Below the pieces are notes generated by a model. That model was not told where the DNA came from. It saw only the letters and a list, made by a program, of their open reading frames with translations, and ran no database searches. This document shows positions 1-12,461 of a stretch of 64,000 nucleotides of DNA, piece after piece (the first letter of the stretch is position 1; every line of letters starts with the position of its first letter). The stretch comes from Edolisoma coerulescens (lineage: Eukaryota > Chordata > Aves > Passeriformes > Campephagidae). The position numbers were made by a program, and so were the translations under genes. The stretch is from contig VWZW01006867.1 of the NCBI GenBank assembly GCA_013397115.1, forward strand, positions 496,001 to 560,000, in the 5' to 3' direction.

Positions 1-2250
1 CCTGCAGGGTATATCACTTCTGTGTGAACATGGAGGCTAAATTTTCTCTCTCCCTTTCATAAATTTTAGATTTTGGTTTTGTCCTTTAAAACTGAAATGA
101 TCTTATGCTTTAAAAGTCAAGTAAGCCACAAATATTACTTTTCAAGCAAGTTCAACTATTTTAAAAGAAAGGTTAGAAGAGAAGAGTTAGTCATTTTTTC
201 TCAGCATGAAGCAACAGTTTTGACTTTAGTTTGGATCTGCCTGCATTTTCTTTTTTTCTCTTTGTCCCTTCCTCTCAACTCACAATCTCCAGGGGAGTCA
301 TTCAAAGCTGGCACAAATCTTTAAAGGTTTGCTCCATTAGAAATTTTTTAGCTTAAGTAAAACTCTTAACAAATGAGGTTAGTTGACACCATATGAACTG
401 GATGTCAGCAAATACAGGGAGAAGCTGTGTTCGACATAATAGTCTCTAGCCATTCTTAAACCCTGCAAGACAAAAATATAACCCTGTCTACTAGGTTATG
501 GTGCTGAAAAAAGACTTCTATTTCTCCACATTGACAGCAATTGGCAGCATCATAAGAGCTAACTCAGTTGTTAAAACCACATCTAAACACAGTAAAAACG
601 CCCAAATGCAATAAAGCCCTTAAGTACCATTAAAAAGACAGAGTATTTAGTAAAACTATGGCTCTGGTTTGATGGCACCATAAATCTGTCTTGAGTTCTC
701 CAACTTAATGGTGTAGCAATACGACACACAGTACAGCTCTGGCTGAAAGTCATAGGCTTGCAAAAAATTTTCCCATATTTTTCTGGCAGGCTGCTTCCAT
801 AGAGATATGTTGGTTCATGAACATCTGGTCCATGAAAGAGTTTCTCTGGACTTCCCCATTTGTTCTAGTCCTGCTATCCTTGCTCTTTATATTCAGAGTA
901 CTCTCATATCACCACTTCTCCAAACATGATCTCAGAACTTCCATTTTTGCTGTATTTCCATTTTTGTTTCTCGCTGTGGTTGAACTTTTCTTGATCATGG
1001 ACTTCTGTGCCAGCTCTAAGCCAGCCCTTGGCCCCCAGTGGCTGCCATAAACAATGACTGAGTTTGTCTATTTCATGACTCTGCTTTTGTCTGTTTAGTG
1101 GCTCTGCTTATCCTGAAGTTCTGTCTTTTGGTATCCAAACAAGAGCTGTTGGCTTGACCAGAACCCTGGTAGTGCACATTAGGAAATTTTCTGTCATTCT
1201 CTTCTGCACAGATGCTTCAGTGCAGGCTCCAAAGCAATCTGGAGCAAGATAGGCCAAGACTGGGTTCCACAAGAGACTACGAACAAAGCCAAAGAATAGA
1301 CAATCTGGTGCTGCAAGATTAGCATACCCTTAGTAGGAAACACTCCAGAGGGCCTGAGGATGCCCTCTAATGTTAGTTCATTTCACCCAATGAAGAGAGA
1401 CCTACCAAAAAAGCCACGACAGGGTTATCCAGAGAGTGGAACTTTGCCATTACCCATTAACCAGAATCAAGCAATTGATCACCTTGTCACAGACTAGAAA
1501 ATGTACCCTTTTTTTCCTGGTCATTTGGAGAGGAAGACTTAATGTCATTTTCTGGGGATGCAGTTAAACTCTGGATGCTTGGCCAAAAAGTTGACTGTTC
1601 TGTGCTGACAGTCACCCACCTGCACCAGCCCCATGCTATTTGTCTAAGCCTACCTCACACTAAGGGTTTTCAACAAAAAGATCCTACACTTTGGGTCTCG
1701 GAGCCACCCCAACTGGAGTCATACTCATTCCACACACAGTCTCCACACCTGATTGGGCTGGAACAAAATGACAGAATTTTTTTAGAAATCTCTGAGGACA
1801 TCTCAACATGTACAAAAATCTCAGTGATAGTTCATTATAGACAGGAAAGCATTTGGTGAAGTAAGGCCAGCCTGTATTCACATTTCCCCTCTTGAATAAT
1901 TACCAATCATATGTTACATCTCAGAAATGTGGTATAAGACTGAACTGTAGTTCAAAACACTGATACAGCATCCACCAGATGGTCCTCAATATCTCTTCCT
2001 TGATCCTGTGTGGGTTGCTTTTCCTGACCAAGATTTCAGCATTCGCCTCAGTCACCACGCACGATAGCAGTATCATTCTGTATTTGGCTAGACTTCTATC
2101 AATCACGGAGAAGTTTCATCACTATGTCTCATCACAGTCACTAAAGACAGTAGCACAAGACATGGCAGAGAGCATCACCAACACTTTCAGTTATTTTACA
2201 CTCACTGGCTTCAGCTGGATTTAAACTGTTTTATAATTTCAGCTGGATTT
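1..2250. other. Unique AT-rich sequence without a gene
   Basis: I see no gene, RNA gene or recognisable repeat here. Open frames are short (at most about 105 codons), overlap on both strands and have no recognisable domain. The stretch is ordinary non-coding vertebrate DNA as far as can be read by eye. Confidence 0.6.
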
Positions 2251-2272
2251 GGCATGGAAGAGGTAACAGGTA

Positions 2273-2354
2273 ACACACAGGTAACCCTGTGTGTAATAGG
2301 ACAGGTGCTTAAGACACACAGGGTGAGTCAGATGCTGGATGTGAGTCAGATGCT
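2273..2354. repeat. Nested inverted repeats followed by a 14-bp direct repeat
   Basis: ACCCTGTGTGT at 2284-2294 is perfectly complemented by ACACACAGGGT at 2314-2324, giving an 11-bp stem with a 19-base loop. The left arm can pair instead with ACACACAGG at 2273-2281, giving a 9-bp stem with a 4-base loop. Immediately after, the 14-mer GTGAGTCAGATGCT occurs at 2323-2336 and again at 2341-2354. The first copy overlaps the right arm of the hairpin. This is seen directly. Whether it folds or functions is inference. Confidence 0.7.
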
Positions 2355-2544
2355 TCTTCATTGACTGCAGAATAGCAGACTACACGCCTAGGTTTTAGGT
2401 TGCCTCAGCTAAAATAAAATTAGTGCCACGCTTATTGCACAGGTTTAGGGTGTATTAAATCCTCTAGACAAGACTGTGAGAGCAAAGAGAACTAGCAAAT
2501 CCAGGCAAAAAGAAAAGCCAGCATGTGTCTGCTGGTGTGACTCA
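2324..2544. promoter_or_regulatory. Cluster of three perfect AP-1 motifs
   Basis: Perfect AP-1/TRE heptamers TGAGTCA lie at 2324-2330 and 2342-2348, 18 bp apart. A third on the opposite strand (TGACTCA) lies at 2538-2544. AP-1 (Fos/Jun) and related CNC/Maf bZIP factors bind this core. About eight such heptamers are expected by chance in 64 kb, so single sites mean little. Three within 221 bp is the only cluster I noticed. Two of the three come from one 14-bp duplication, which lowers the weight. Enhancer function is inferred only. Confidence 0.3.
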
Positions 2545-2602
2545 GTGCTAATGGAGCTCCAGCTCTTTTTCACCTCTGCCTGCCTAACAATTGACTAGGT
2601 GA

Positions 2603-3141
2603 TGTTCTGCTAATCCAAGTGACACTCTGGATGCAGGTGTTGATGCAGGTGACTGGCCTAGGAATTCCAGCCCATTTCACAGTAGATCTGCTATAAAGGA
2701 GCTGCCTTTGAAAAATATTCAACCCAGAGCCCACAGTTGCCTACCACTGGTCTTTAAGCACTGCCCCATTCTCAAGACTGTCCAAGACCACTGGGAGTCA
2801 CTGCTGCATGATAGATTTGCCCTCATCCCTAACCGCAGTGCCTCTACTAGCACTAATTCCAGTCACAACCCAGAGCTCAAAAACTCCTCAAGGGATTTAG
2901 CAGGAAGACATCCCTCATCTAACTAGCAAAATCTGAAAGCTGCAGGAGACCAATGGCAGCTTGAAGAACTATCCCACATCTTCATTGCCAATGTGCAGCG
3001 TGAACAAGAAGCTACAAGTGCCTCCAGAAGCCTGTCACTGCATGCAGCAGACACAGCCTTTGCCACACCAGTTACGTATGTGTTAATTGTTCTGCAGCAA
3101 TCATCAGACCAGACCATGCTGCATGACATCTTCTGTGCAGT
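2603..3141 (+). other. Long open frame with one internal stop, possible decayed coding sequence
   Basis: The plus-strand frame beginning at 2603 stays open to a stop at 2924-2926. It then continues in the same frame to a stop at 3142-3144, so about 180 codons carry one interruption. The stretch is richer in GC than its surroundings. The second half reads as a plausible acidic/glutamine-rich segment around residues EELSHIFIANVQREQEAT, but I recognise no family. Several other frames on both strands are also open here, which argues for composition rather than coding. It could be a fossil exon, a decayed transposase or host pseudogene, or chance. Confidence 0.15.
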
Positions 3142-3144
3142 CTA

Positions 3145-6100
3145 GGTTGCCAGTGTGCTGCACACATGGGTAGTTGGGGATTTCTAATGCTTACACATCT
3201 GAGATGAGGCTTGGGAGGTGAACCACTCCTCAGAGACCTCCCTGCTCCGAGGCGCTGTGCTCTGCCAGCAATGTTTGTTCCTGACACAGAATCTGAGCTC
3301 CTCAGACCAGCCAGTAGTCCTCCCAACCACTTTCGGTGTAGTTCCCTTAACACCCAAAGAAGCAGTCACATAAATTTTATCTTCAGAGTCTTCCTGCGGG
3401 ACTATTGAAAAATGTTAGTTAACTACAGACATAGCCCCCAGAATTTTAAAAGCCAGTTGTAGGAGTTGACTACCATGGGCAACTCACTTTCTGAGCAGCT
3501 TATGAAGGAAGATTCATTACCACAGTAAATCTCTGATAATGCCTGATGGTCAAAACTTGCAGTGAGGTTTGTCCCAACAGTGTTGAGCAAAGCTAATTAC
3601 TAGGCAGGCTCTGTAGACTCTTACGAATTTCTCCATCTGAAGACCCAATTAGAGAAGCAGAATTTGTAAACCACATCAGATATTTAATGGTGGGAGGCAT
3701 CTGAAGTCAAGGCTGGAGTTAATATTGACAGTACAGAGATATTACAGTCATCATTACATAAGGCTGTATGGCTTTGATCCCATGAAAAAAGTCAGTTCTT
3801 GTAACACTGGATTAGAGGGCAATTAGCTCTACACAAAGACAAAAAAAAAGTTCTTGGGAAGAGATATTACTGTTTTTGTGCTTAGTTAAAAAGAAAGAAT
3901 TTATGCATTTACATAGGAAATGTTTAACATTTCTGCTGGAAATGGAAACAAGCAGGACAGTTTTGACCTGTACTGTAGAGTGGTGTAGTGGAATCTGATC
4001 CTTGTAATCTAAATATACCCTGCAAGTAGCCAGTCCTGTGGGAGGGCTGTGTGCAACAGCAGCAACAATAAACAGGATGATGCACAACACACAATTTTTT
4101 GCTTCATTAAAAACATGTTGTTCTTTTCATAAGGAAACTTGACGTCTGTGTGTCTCTAATCCTCTCTTTTAGCAATAATGGTGCCTTCCATTTCCCCAAA
4201 AAATAATCTTTCACATACTGCTCTCCTCATTTCTCCTGCCACACACAAAGCATTATGCAGCTTGTCTGGCTCAGAGCTGTGCTGCACTGCTCAGCCAGTC
4301 AGCACACACACACTGACTGGCCACTTAGATGCCCCCTCTCAGAATGGGTAACGGACTGAATCCTAGCCAGGTTTCTCTCCAGAACATTCATTGTGGTTTC
4401 TACCTAGCCATTTCATGCCATCTATCCAGGATGAATTTTTCTATCCTTCTGTTACCAACATTTCCTACGCTGATGAATGGGTTTCACACCTACTGGGCAT
4501 GAAAGGTGTGGGCTGTTGGGAGGAAGCTAAAGGGAAAGTGACAGACGGAGCAGACAACATGATTTGATAAGCTAATTTACTCAGGAAGCTGGGCTAAATA
4601 TGTAAGCCAGTATAAGATCATGTTTCTTCTTCCTAATGACGATCCTTTTCTAAGGACACAGGCACTTGAAGAAAGCAGATTTCTTTATTACATTTTACAG
4701 ACATTCTTCAGAAGCTAATGTGGGAGTACACCTGTACTGCCAGAGAAATGGGACCACTGGCTGAGTTGGAGTGGCTGGGTTTGACTTCAGCCACACTGTA
4801 CACAGAGTAGCCCTGGGTCTTTCTTGGACATATACCAACTTCTGCTCACCTCAGATTCCAGCAGAAACGGCTCGTGTCAGACAGCTTGTCTGAGGAGTCA
4901 GCTGTGACCCTGTGGACAAAAACTTTGGATAAAGTACCACTGACAACTTCTACTCCCACTAAAATTAGGATTCCTAGTGGACAGATCAAGGTCTCTTTTC
5001 CATGTGGTCTATAAGACAAAGCTACACAGTGATGACAAATATGTCATTTCTGTGATAGAAAACTCTAAGAAGTAGGGACTTTCAGGTTTTTGCATAGCAT
5101 GTAGGAACAATGAACTCACAAAGCTCCACTGGTAAGACTTTCACCTCCCCCACATCACCACCTCCACACACATGGACACACGCAGAGAACACCTTCCCTC
5201 AAAATTCAGCCTCCTGAAGTTACAGGGAATATTTCAAGGCTCTTCAGCAGAATCAGCCCTCAGGAAACAGAGCTCTTTTTGCAAGATTGAGCTTCTTTCC
5301 TTAGGCTCTGTCAGGTTCCTTTTAACAGCTGGGGTCATACAACCCATACTTTGCCTGACCCATCCCCACAGGCAAATCAGACATGTGCTAATTTTCCTGA
5401 GTCTCTTGCTTGTAGTAAACCTATCCCAAAAAGGTGATCCAATCACAATACTGTAACATATAACTCCTGTAACTACAAATTTATAATGGAGTTAAACTGG
5501 TTCTCCATTTCCACCAGCATCTCCAATGGTTCTTGAAGTCATAAATAAACTTCTGTTTAAAATTGTGGTGTTTTTAGAAGGAAGTACTGCAATGAAAGAT
5601 AATAAGTTCTGATCTTTGGCCTTGCTTCTTATTTCCTCTTCTTCCAAAACTTTGTGAAGAAGCACTGAAGTGATGACAAGGAAAATATTTATTCCTCTTG
5701 CTGCATTGGGGAGCAGAGAGGAGGGGACCATACAGGGGGAAGAAAGGGCTGTAAGTAATGGAAGGAGTTTTGTAAGGCAAACCTGTGAGCCAGACATGAG
5801 TGGATGTTGCAGAAATTTATCAACGATGTTTGTTTGACAAATGTTTTCTGTGACAAGCATCACATTTTATGAGCAGTCTAAAAAAGTTGATTGAATACCA
5901 GACTAACTGATTTGTCAAACACATTATTTGATGAAAGATGACAATTTATTGACTAATGGTTGGCCTTTGTTAATCAGATCTCAAAGTCCTCAGTCAAAAA
6001 AACTCCCCTGAGGCCAAATCCTGAAATTTTTAATTTGAACAAGAGATTGCTCCACACCAGAGTACACAGCTGTTCACTGCAGTCAAAATGGTGCTATTCA

Positions 6101-9100
6101 CCTAGTAGGAAATGCACAGAAGATTAATCTATGCACTTGAGATTCTGATTTTTTTGTCTGAAGAATGCATTTCAATGGCCATTATTAATAAACAATGTTT
6201 TCTCCCAAATATCTCCAACATTCTCCCTATCCAGTTGCAGATGTTTGTACAAAACATTGCTGTTAAACTGCATGAAAGCACCAATGTTGAGAAGAGTCAC
6301 CATCATCAAACACTTGGTCTCCACTTGCACACGAGAGCAGCTTACACCAGGAAAAAGACTCAGGAGATCAACAGAGCCACCCAGAACTATAACAGCTGTA
6401 GCTAGAGTTATCATCAAAGCAATTTATCATTTTATACATGCATTTAATTAACAGCATATTACACTTATCACTGAAATAGACCAGGCTCTTCATGTTCTTA
6501 GTGTTACTACTGGCCCTTGCAGATAATCCCATACTAGTTCTGGCCAGCTTTCCATGGCAGTCACGTAGACTTTGCAGCATGAAACAGAAATTTCCTTCTG
6601 TTGCTGGTCTTCATTTGACATGGTCAAGGAAAAGGGTATGAACGGTGTGTGTGCCCATATGAGTGTGGGAAGGTGGGAACTGGATGGCATGCCGAAAACT
6701 GAAATGCCAATATAATATTTCATAAACTTGAAGAGTAGAAGATATTTTATAATTTATTTTGGCCTGTATTTTGCCACTGCACCACCCCATCAACTCTACT
6801 GTCCTCTCTACCTCATTTTATTTTAACGAACAATGCTAATTTTGGACAGCTCTAAAGAAAATGTGCTGTATGACAGCAGGAGGTGTTATGTGAAAATACA
6901 ACCAAATTAGAAATTACTGCAATAGTTGCCACTGCCTAATGATCAGAAGAAATCTTCCTTTGATGTCTAAACCAGAAATAATATAATGTTTTACTGACTA
7001 CCTCTGTCTAAACAGAATCGTGTACTCAATGTATTTGCATATAGAGTTGAACTCTTCTTCACTCAAATTACTGCAGAGAAACAAGATTTACACTATTTGA
7101 TTGCATAGGTACACTAGCACTTTAGATAGCTTGCTTCTGTCAGGACTGCATTTCTCCTGTGCGTGAATGACTCAGTTTAGCTTTCCTGTGTGCTACTACT
7201 ACATAGTGATATCCTGTTGCCAGAGAGGCATGCAAGGAGAATAGGCATTCTATACAGCTAGATTTTCACTGGGGATCACACTTGAGTTATTTCTCATGTG
7301 TGACTGCTTTTTTCCCTGTCTAAACTTTATAACCATTGCAGGAGGTCAGATGAAGAAGCCAGAGTTAGGACTACTGATGCAAATTGCCCTTGAGAAGAGT
7401 GTTCTACGTTAAACAACTCCTGATTTAAAAGACACTATCAGAAACATCTAATTAAATGTAAATCAGAGAATAAGAGCAAAAGAAGTGCCCCCTTGGAGAT
7501 ATTTTGGGGACTTGATGAAATCTGGAAGCAGATCCTTCTAGCTTGAACAGTGTGCCCGAACTGACCAGAATGAATGTAAGCTCTACATGGACTACATTAA
7601 AAGCAAGGCCAAGTGAGACCTTAGTTCTTAGGCTAGAACCCCCTTTTGTCTCACATTTCCTGTCCCTTCCTCATTCTTTTCTCCTTTCTACAATTCTGTC
7701 TTTAAACTCTCCACCATATGTCATTGCAAGAAGGGAACAGAGGAGCCCTGGCAGAGTTTCTCTGTGCTGCTGCACTGGTTGACGTCTACTACCTGAGACA
7801 AGGTGAGATAAGCACCAGGAATTGCTAGAGACTTCTGGTTCTCATGTCTCTTATTAGGCTTCCTGCTCAGAGGGGCACCTAACTCACATATCTGCACTGT
7901 GACTGATATAATTGTACATTAAGAAAAAATTGTACATAAAAAAACCCCGAAATATTGGTATTAAAATAAGTTATAAGTCAGATTTACTGTAGGTGGTTAT
8001 GTAGTAAAATGAATATGTAAGTAAAACAGATTGGATATAGGTAGAGATAGAGGTTTTTTAATAAATAACAGGTTTCGCCTTCATGCTCAACTTCACTCGC
8101 TTGTGCAAATGTCCAAACAAAGACATCTAATACAGTAATGGAAATGACCAAAACTTTTCTGATAACCAAATATGTCCAAAATACATCCTGCATTCTCTGG
8201 GACTTCTATGCAAATGCTGCACCATTCCAACGACAGACTGATTTTCACTGCGTATGTATTTGTGTCATGTTTCCTTATTTTTATTGAGTTTGAATTAATC
8301 CTTCGCCAGAAAAAAATATGACATACTTTGACACTGAAAGCAGAGTAGATGAAAGGAAGAGAAAAAAATAAATATCAGGAAATAAGACCAAGTTAAAACA
8401 CCAGTTTTCAAAGTCTGCAATTGTGACCAAAATTTTTACTGGAAATTAAGGCATGCTATTAATATGATTCACTGTGACACTACAAAAGGAATCTTGCAGT
8501 AGGACAATTCAGGTAAAGAAGCTAACTTTAGCACTCTTCAAGAAGTAGTAAAGCTGTGAAAACAGAATCTGTTTATAAGCATTAAAGCTTTTCCAGGTTT
8601 CAAAAGGATTCAATGGGGAAAAAAGAAAAGTAAAATAGGTAGTCCACAAAACTGAGAACATTATAAACTTTAAATATTATCAAATTCAAAAGTATCCATT
8701 TTTTTAATGCTAAATATAGGCTAAAATACTCATGAGAAACTATTGGCATGACCAACATTTTTCCATTTCAATAAAATCTCGTGTAACTCTTGTGATTTTA
8801 ATCATAAAGGAGAGATTGAAATTATTATGTGGGTTGTCTTGTTTACCAATAGTTTGAAAACCAAAATATTGTAACTAGTACATCTTACGTTATAATGCTA
8901 ATTAAAAATATCATAAGCATGGGTTACCAAGAAAATCTTGAAAGAAAAATTGTGCTCTTTTCCATGGGAACAACTTTGAAATTTTTAAAGGTTTTGCCGA
9001 ATTGTTTTGTTGTTCTGTTAATAACACTGCAATTATGGAGCAAAAAAGGTATTAAGAATGAACGATTCACTGGACTCATTCTGCTGTAATGAACCATCAC

Positions 9101-12100
9101 ATTCTAAGGATTTTTTGCTTTGTAATATAGTATAGAAGCCTGCAATCTCAGTGCTTTAAAACAAGTACTTGGATACTATGTAAGGCATGTTTTAATGGAC
9201 ACATTATTTTATTACCTTGTATTGGGGCATTTCAACTCACTGGAACCTGGTCATTGCTCAAGAAGCCTCAGAGAAGTCAACAGAATTTTTATACTTCTGA
9301 ACATGCATCCAGTGTCCAGCTGACATAGCACATAGCAGGAAACATGCCATGGTCACCTCAGGTTGGTCACTGTTGTTCTGCAGTAGTGGTCTGTGTGATC
9401 ATAACATCTGCTCAATAAAAGTTTGGCCAGCAAATGGGGATGCTGAGCTCCTGCTTCGTTGCAGTGCCCATTAACTTGGGCCCAGATAAACATCCGCATC
9501 CTCTCCCATGTGCAAAAAGAGAACATCTAACTTCTCATGATTTACACAGTCTCAGTGCTCAGTTTGTTGCGCTATATAATCAAGGAGCAAGTAGCTCCTG
9601 ATTGTTTGCCCTCTCACACTGGCAAGCCCTCCCTAGTCTGCCTGCTCTTTGCAGGTTTGTGTTCACTGATCCTGAACTAGCCCTCCATAAAACGTGGTTT
9701 CCAGAGCACTGTGTGCTTTGGGTGACATTTTCAGAAGTACAAGAGGAGCTTTTGTGTTGGGCTGTGTACATATCAGGAGGTCAACACCAAACACAGCAAA
9801 GCTGTATTGCCTCCCTGAATAGATAAGCCCCAGCCCCATTATCAAATAAAGAGATCTTGGCTCTGAAGTGCCTAAGTCACTTTTGAGAAAATATGATCAG
9901 ATTCTTTTGTAAAATGTAACTTGTTTGACCACTTGCTTCCTGAGAGAAGTCAGCTGCCTCATATACACAGAGACTTTAACAGACCCGGTAACACTCAGAA
10001 AGTACGTGTTTAGCCAGCTGCCTTCTTCCCTGTGTATTTAAAATGCAGCTTACTACAGGAGAAGGGAAAGATCAGGAATCTGTATCTCACTTCATTTACC
10101 CTCAGACACAGAAATACAAGGAGATATTTTGAGCAGCAGCATGAAAAAATCCATCACAAAAGATAAAAGACTATGGTTTCAAAATCCTCCTGTTTCCTCA
10201 GAGAGAGGGGCTTTGTGATGGAAGCTCTCTGTTGTTGAGGAGAAAGCGCACACCACTGTATGTGTAAACATATCCCACATAGTCTGTGACGCACTGATTC
10301 CCTTCTAAACATAGAGCATGTTATCAGCACTGCTGCGCATATCAGCAGCTGAGAGGCTGCTCAACACCATGTTTATCTAATGGACCATAATAGACAGAGC
10401 GACCGAGCACAATAGACAGTGAGATGTGTAAGTATGTTCTGAGCTAGTACAAGTCCTTTTTTCTCTTTTCCAATCGGGGAAAGGAGGGGGTGAGGGCATT
10501 ACACAAGACAGATCACACGGCTGTCCAGCAGCCACTGAACCATAGCATAAAGGCCCTGTTTAGATAAATAATGACTGCTTTAGTTTATTCTTAGAACTGG
10601 AAGTCTCTAGAACTGAAACATAATGTCCCACAACTGCTTCTGGCATCTGTTTTTCAGGGAGAGGATTGGGCCATTTATAAGGGGATCCATTTTCACAAAG
10701 GTTTGCACTGTTGCAGAGAGAATTCATCTCTTCCCGTCAATAGATCCCATCCATTTACAAAGGGCAACAAGCCAATGAACTAAGAGTTTCTACACAGTGT
10801 TTTGGAAATTAACTAGGCAATCAAATCATGTGCCTTCCTCAAGCCTCTTCTGATCATCCTACAAAGTGTCCCAGGAAGAGTATATTAAGCAAAGGAAAAA
10901 CTAGCATCATCTGAACAGTTTGGATGTTAAGGACTTCCTTCCCCATTGTTTGGAGGTTGGGGGGGGTGTATTACTAGTTTGCTGGTTTTAATTTTATAAT
11001 CAAGAATTCGTTCAGAATTCAGATTCATGGTTTATTGGGTTCTGGAAATTAGAATGAAGCTGACATACTTCCATGTACATGCAAATGTTTAAAATTTCAT
11101 TATAAACTGGGTATCTGAAGGCGTTCACAGAAGACTTCACTTCTCCTCAGACAACCACAGCAGTCTGAAAGGAGATATTTTCCCTCATCTCAGGAAGCAA
11201 ATACAAGAAAGAAAGACCGGAGTAAATAATGATCGTTTACTCCCAAATCCTATCTCAGTTTCTGCTGAGAAACTGCTTTTGTGAAACACCTGCAGTATGA
11301 ATAGTTTATTCATCATCATATTTTTCCCCAATTGTGACTTACTAGAAAATGGCTCATGAACTCTCTTAAATCTATTACATATTTGACATTTATTCTAGTT
11401 CAAAAACCATATTAGTCCGTGGTTAGTTCATAACCTGATCATGACAGGTTTTACTATCCATTTCAGTGACCGTGCAAGTGTTGACTCCATCCCAGAGGCA
11501 CCTAACTTCACAACCAGGTGAAGCTCACTTCAGTGTTTGACACGATCGCTCCATTGGCAAGGAAGCAGTGGATCCTACTCAAACACTCATGCAACAGACA
11601 TCGGGCAGGAAGAGGGAGTGAGAGGGGACGGAAGGCAGGGAAAGCCTCCGTGTGAGGTTACAGCCGAGCAACAACTTGCTGTCTGGAGGATTCTTTTGGA
11701 CAGAGGAGAAAAAGCCCAGGAAGCATGACTAAAAGCCTGGTTATGCGGGGATATGTCCAAATGAAGAGATGGGGATCAGGTAGGATGACCTATTTTGAGT
11801 GTGTGGCTTTTTTTGCACTTCTGGGAAATTCATTACTGCAGAAAGTACGGAGACAAAGAATAGTTTAATTGACAGGCTAACACTGATGGATGCGATATTC
11901 CAGGGAGACCTCTGCCTAGGCAGGAGAGTGAGCAAATGTTTAAACTGACTGCACAAGTGCTTCTAAAATTTTGGCTTGTTTTTCGTCTTTATAATGCTGT
12001 AAATTTTAGAATGAACTTTAAAGGGTAACCACTTGGCATTTCCTGATCTACCTGCTTCACAGATAGTTTAACTAAGACTCAGAAAAGCAAGGGGGTTTTT

Positions 12101-12409
12101 CTCCTGTTGTGAGAGGAAAGATTGGCTAGAGCATAACAAAGTGAAGGGCATTTAGGAATTCTATTTCAAGTATTTTAGGAATAAAACCATGTAGTGACAC
12201 CTAGCCTTTCAGGAAGCTGTAATTATCCACTCTGTTTTGGAGAATACTGATGACAAACCAGCCGGTGTTGGAAGTGGTGGCCTCAGATAAGAAAAAAGTC
12301 TGTAAAATTCAAGCTTCAGAAGAAACCCAAAGATGAGCCACAACCAGGGTTAAAACTGAAACAAAAGCCTACATTGCATTAAGATTCTTCATTAAGATAA
12401 ACAACCAAG
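3145..12409. other. Long gene-free stretch
   Basis: I find no gene or confident repeat across this interval. Open frames are all shorter than about 125 codons and have no recognisable motifs. One short string near 9869-9888 resembles a motif I associate with old sauropsid/amniote SINEs, but it is too short to call. A G8 run lies near 10961-10968. Base composition is AT-rich and CpG-poor throughout, as expected for intergenic or intronic bird DNA. Confidence 0.55.
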
Positions 12410-12436
12410 ACACACACACACACACACACACGCACA
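12410..12436. repeat. (CA)n microsatellite
   Basis: About ten uninterrupted CA units run to 12430, followed by an imperfect CG/CA/TGCA tail. Just after it, around 12447-12461, come a few CACAGT-type hexamer copies. This is a short simple repeat that could be length-polymorphic. Confidence 0.9.
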
Positions 12437-12461
12437 TGCACATTCACAGTCACAGTCACAG

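Noticed and set aside
9869..9888. gtgcctaagtcacttttgag, a phrase resembling an old amniote SINE
   Set aside because: Only about 20 bases match and the flanks do not extend the similarity.
12050..12100. aactaagactcagaaaagca, resembling a minus-strand MIR
   Set aside because: The match is confined to one short phrase and the expected neighbouring MIR words are absent.
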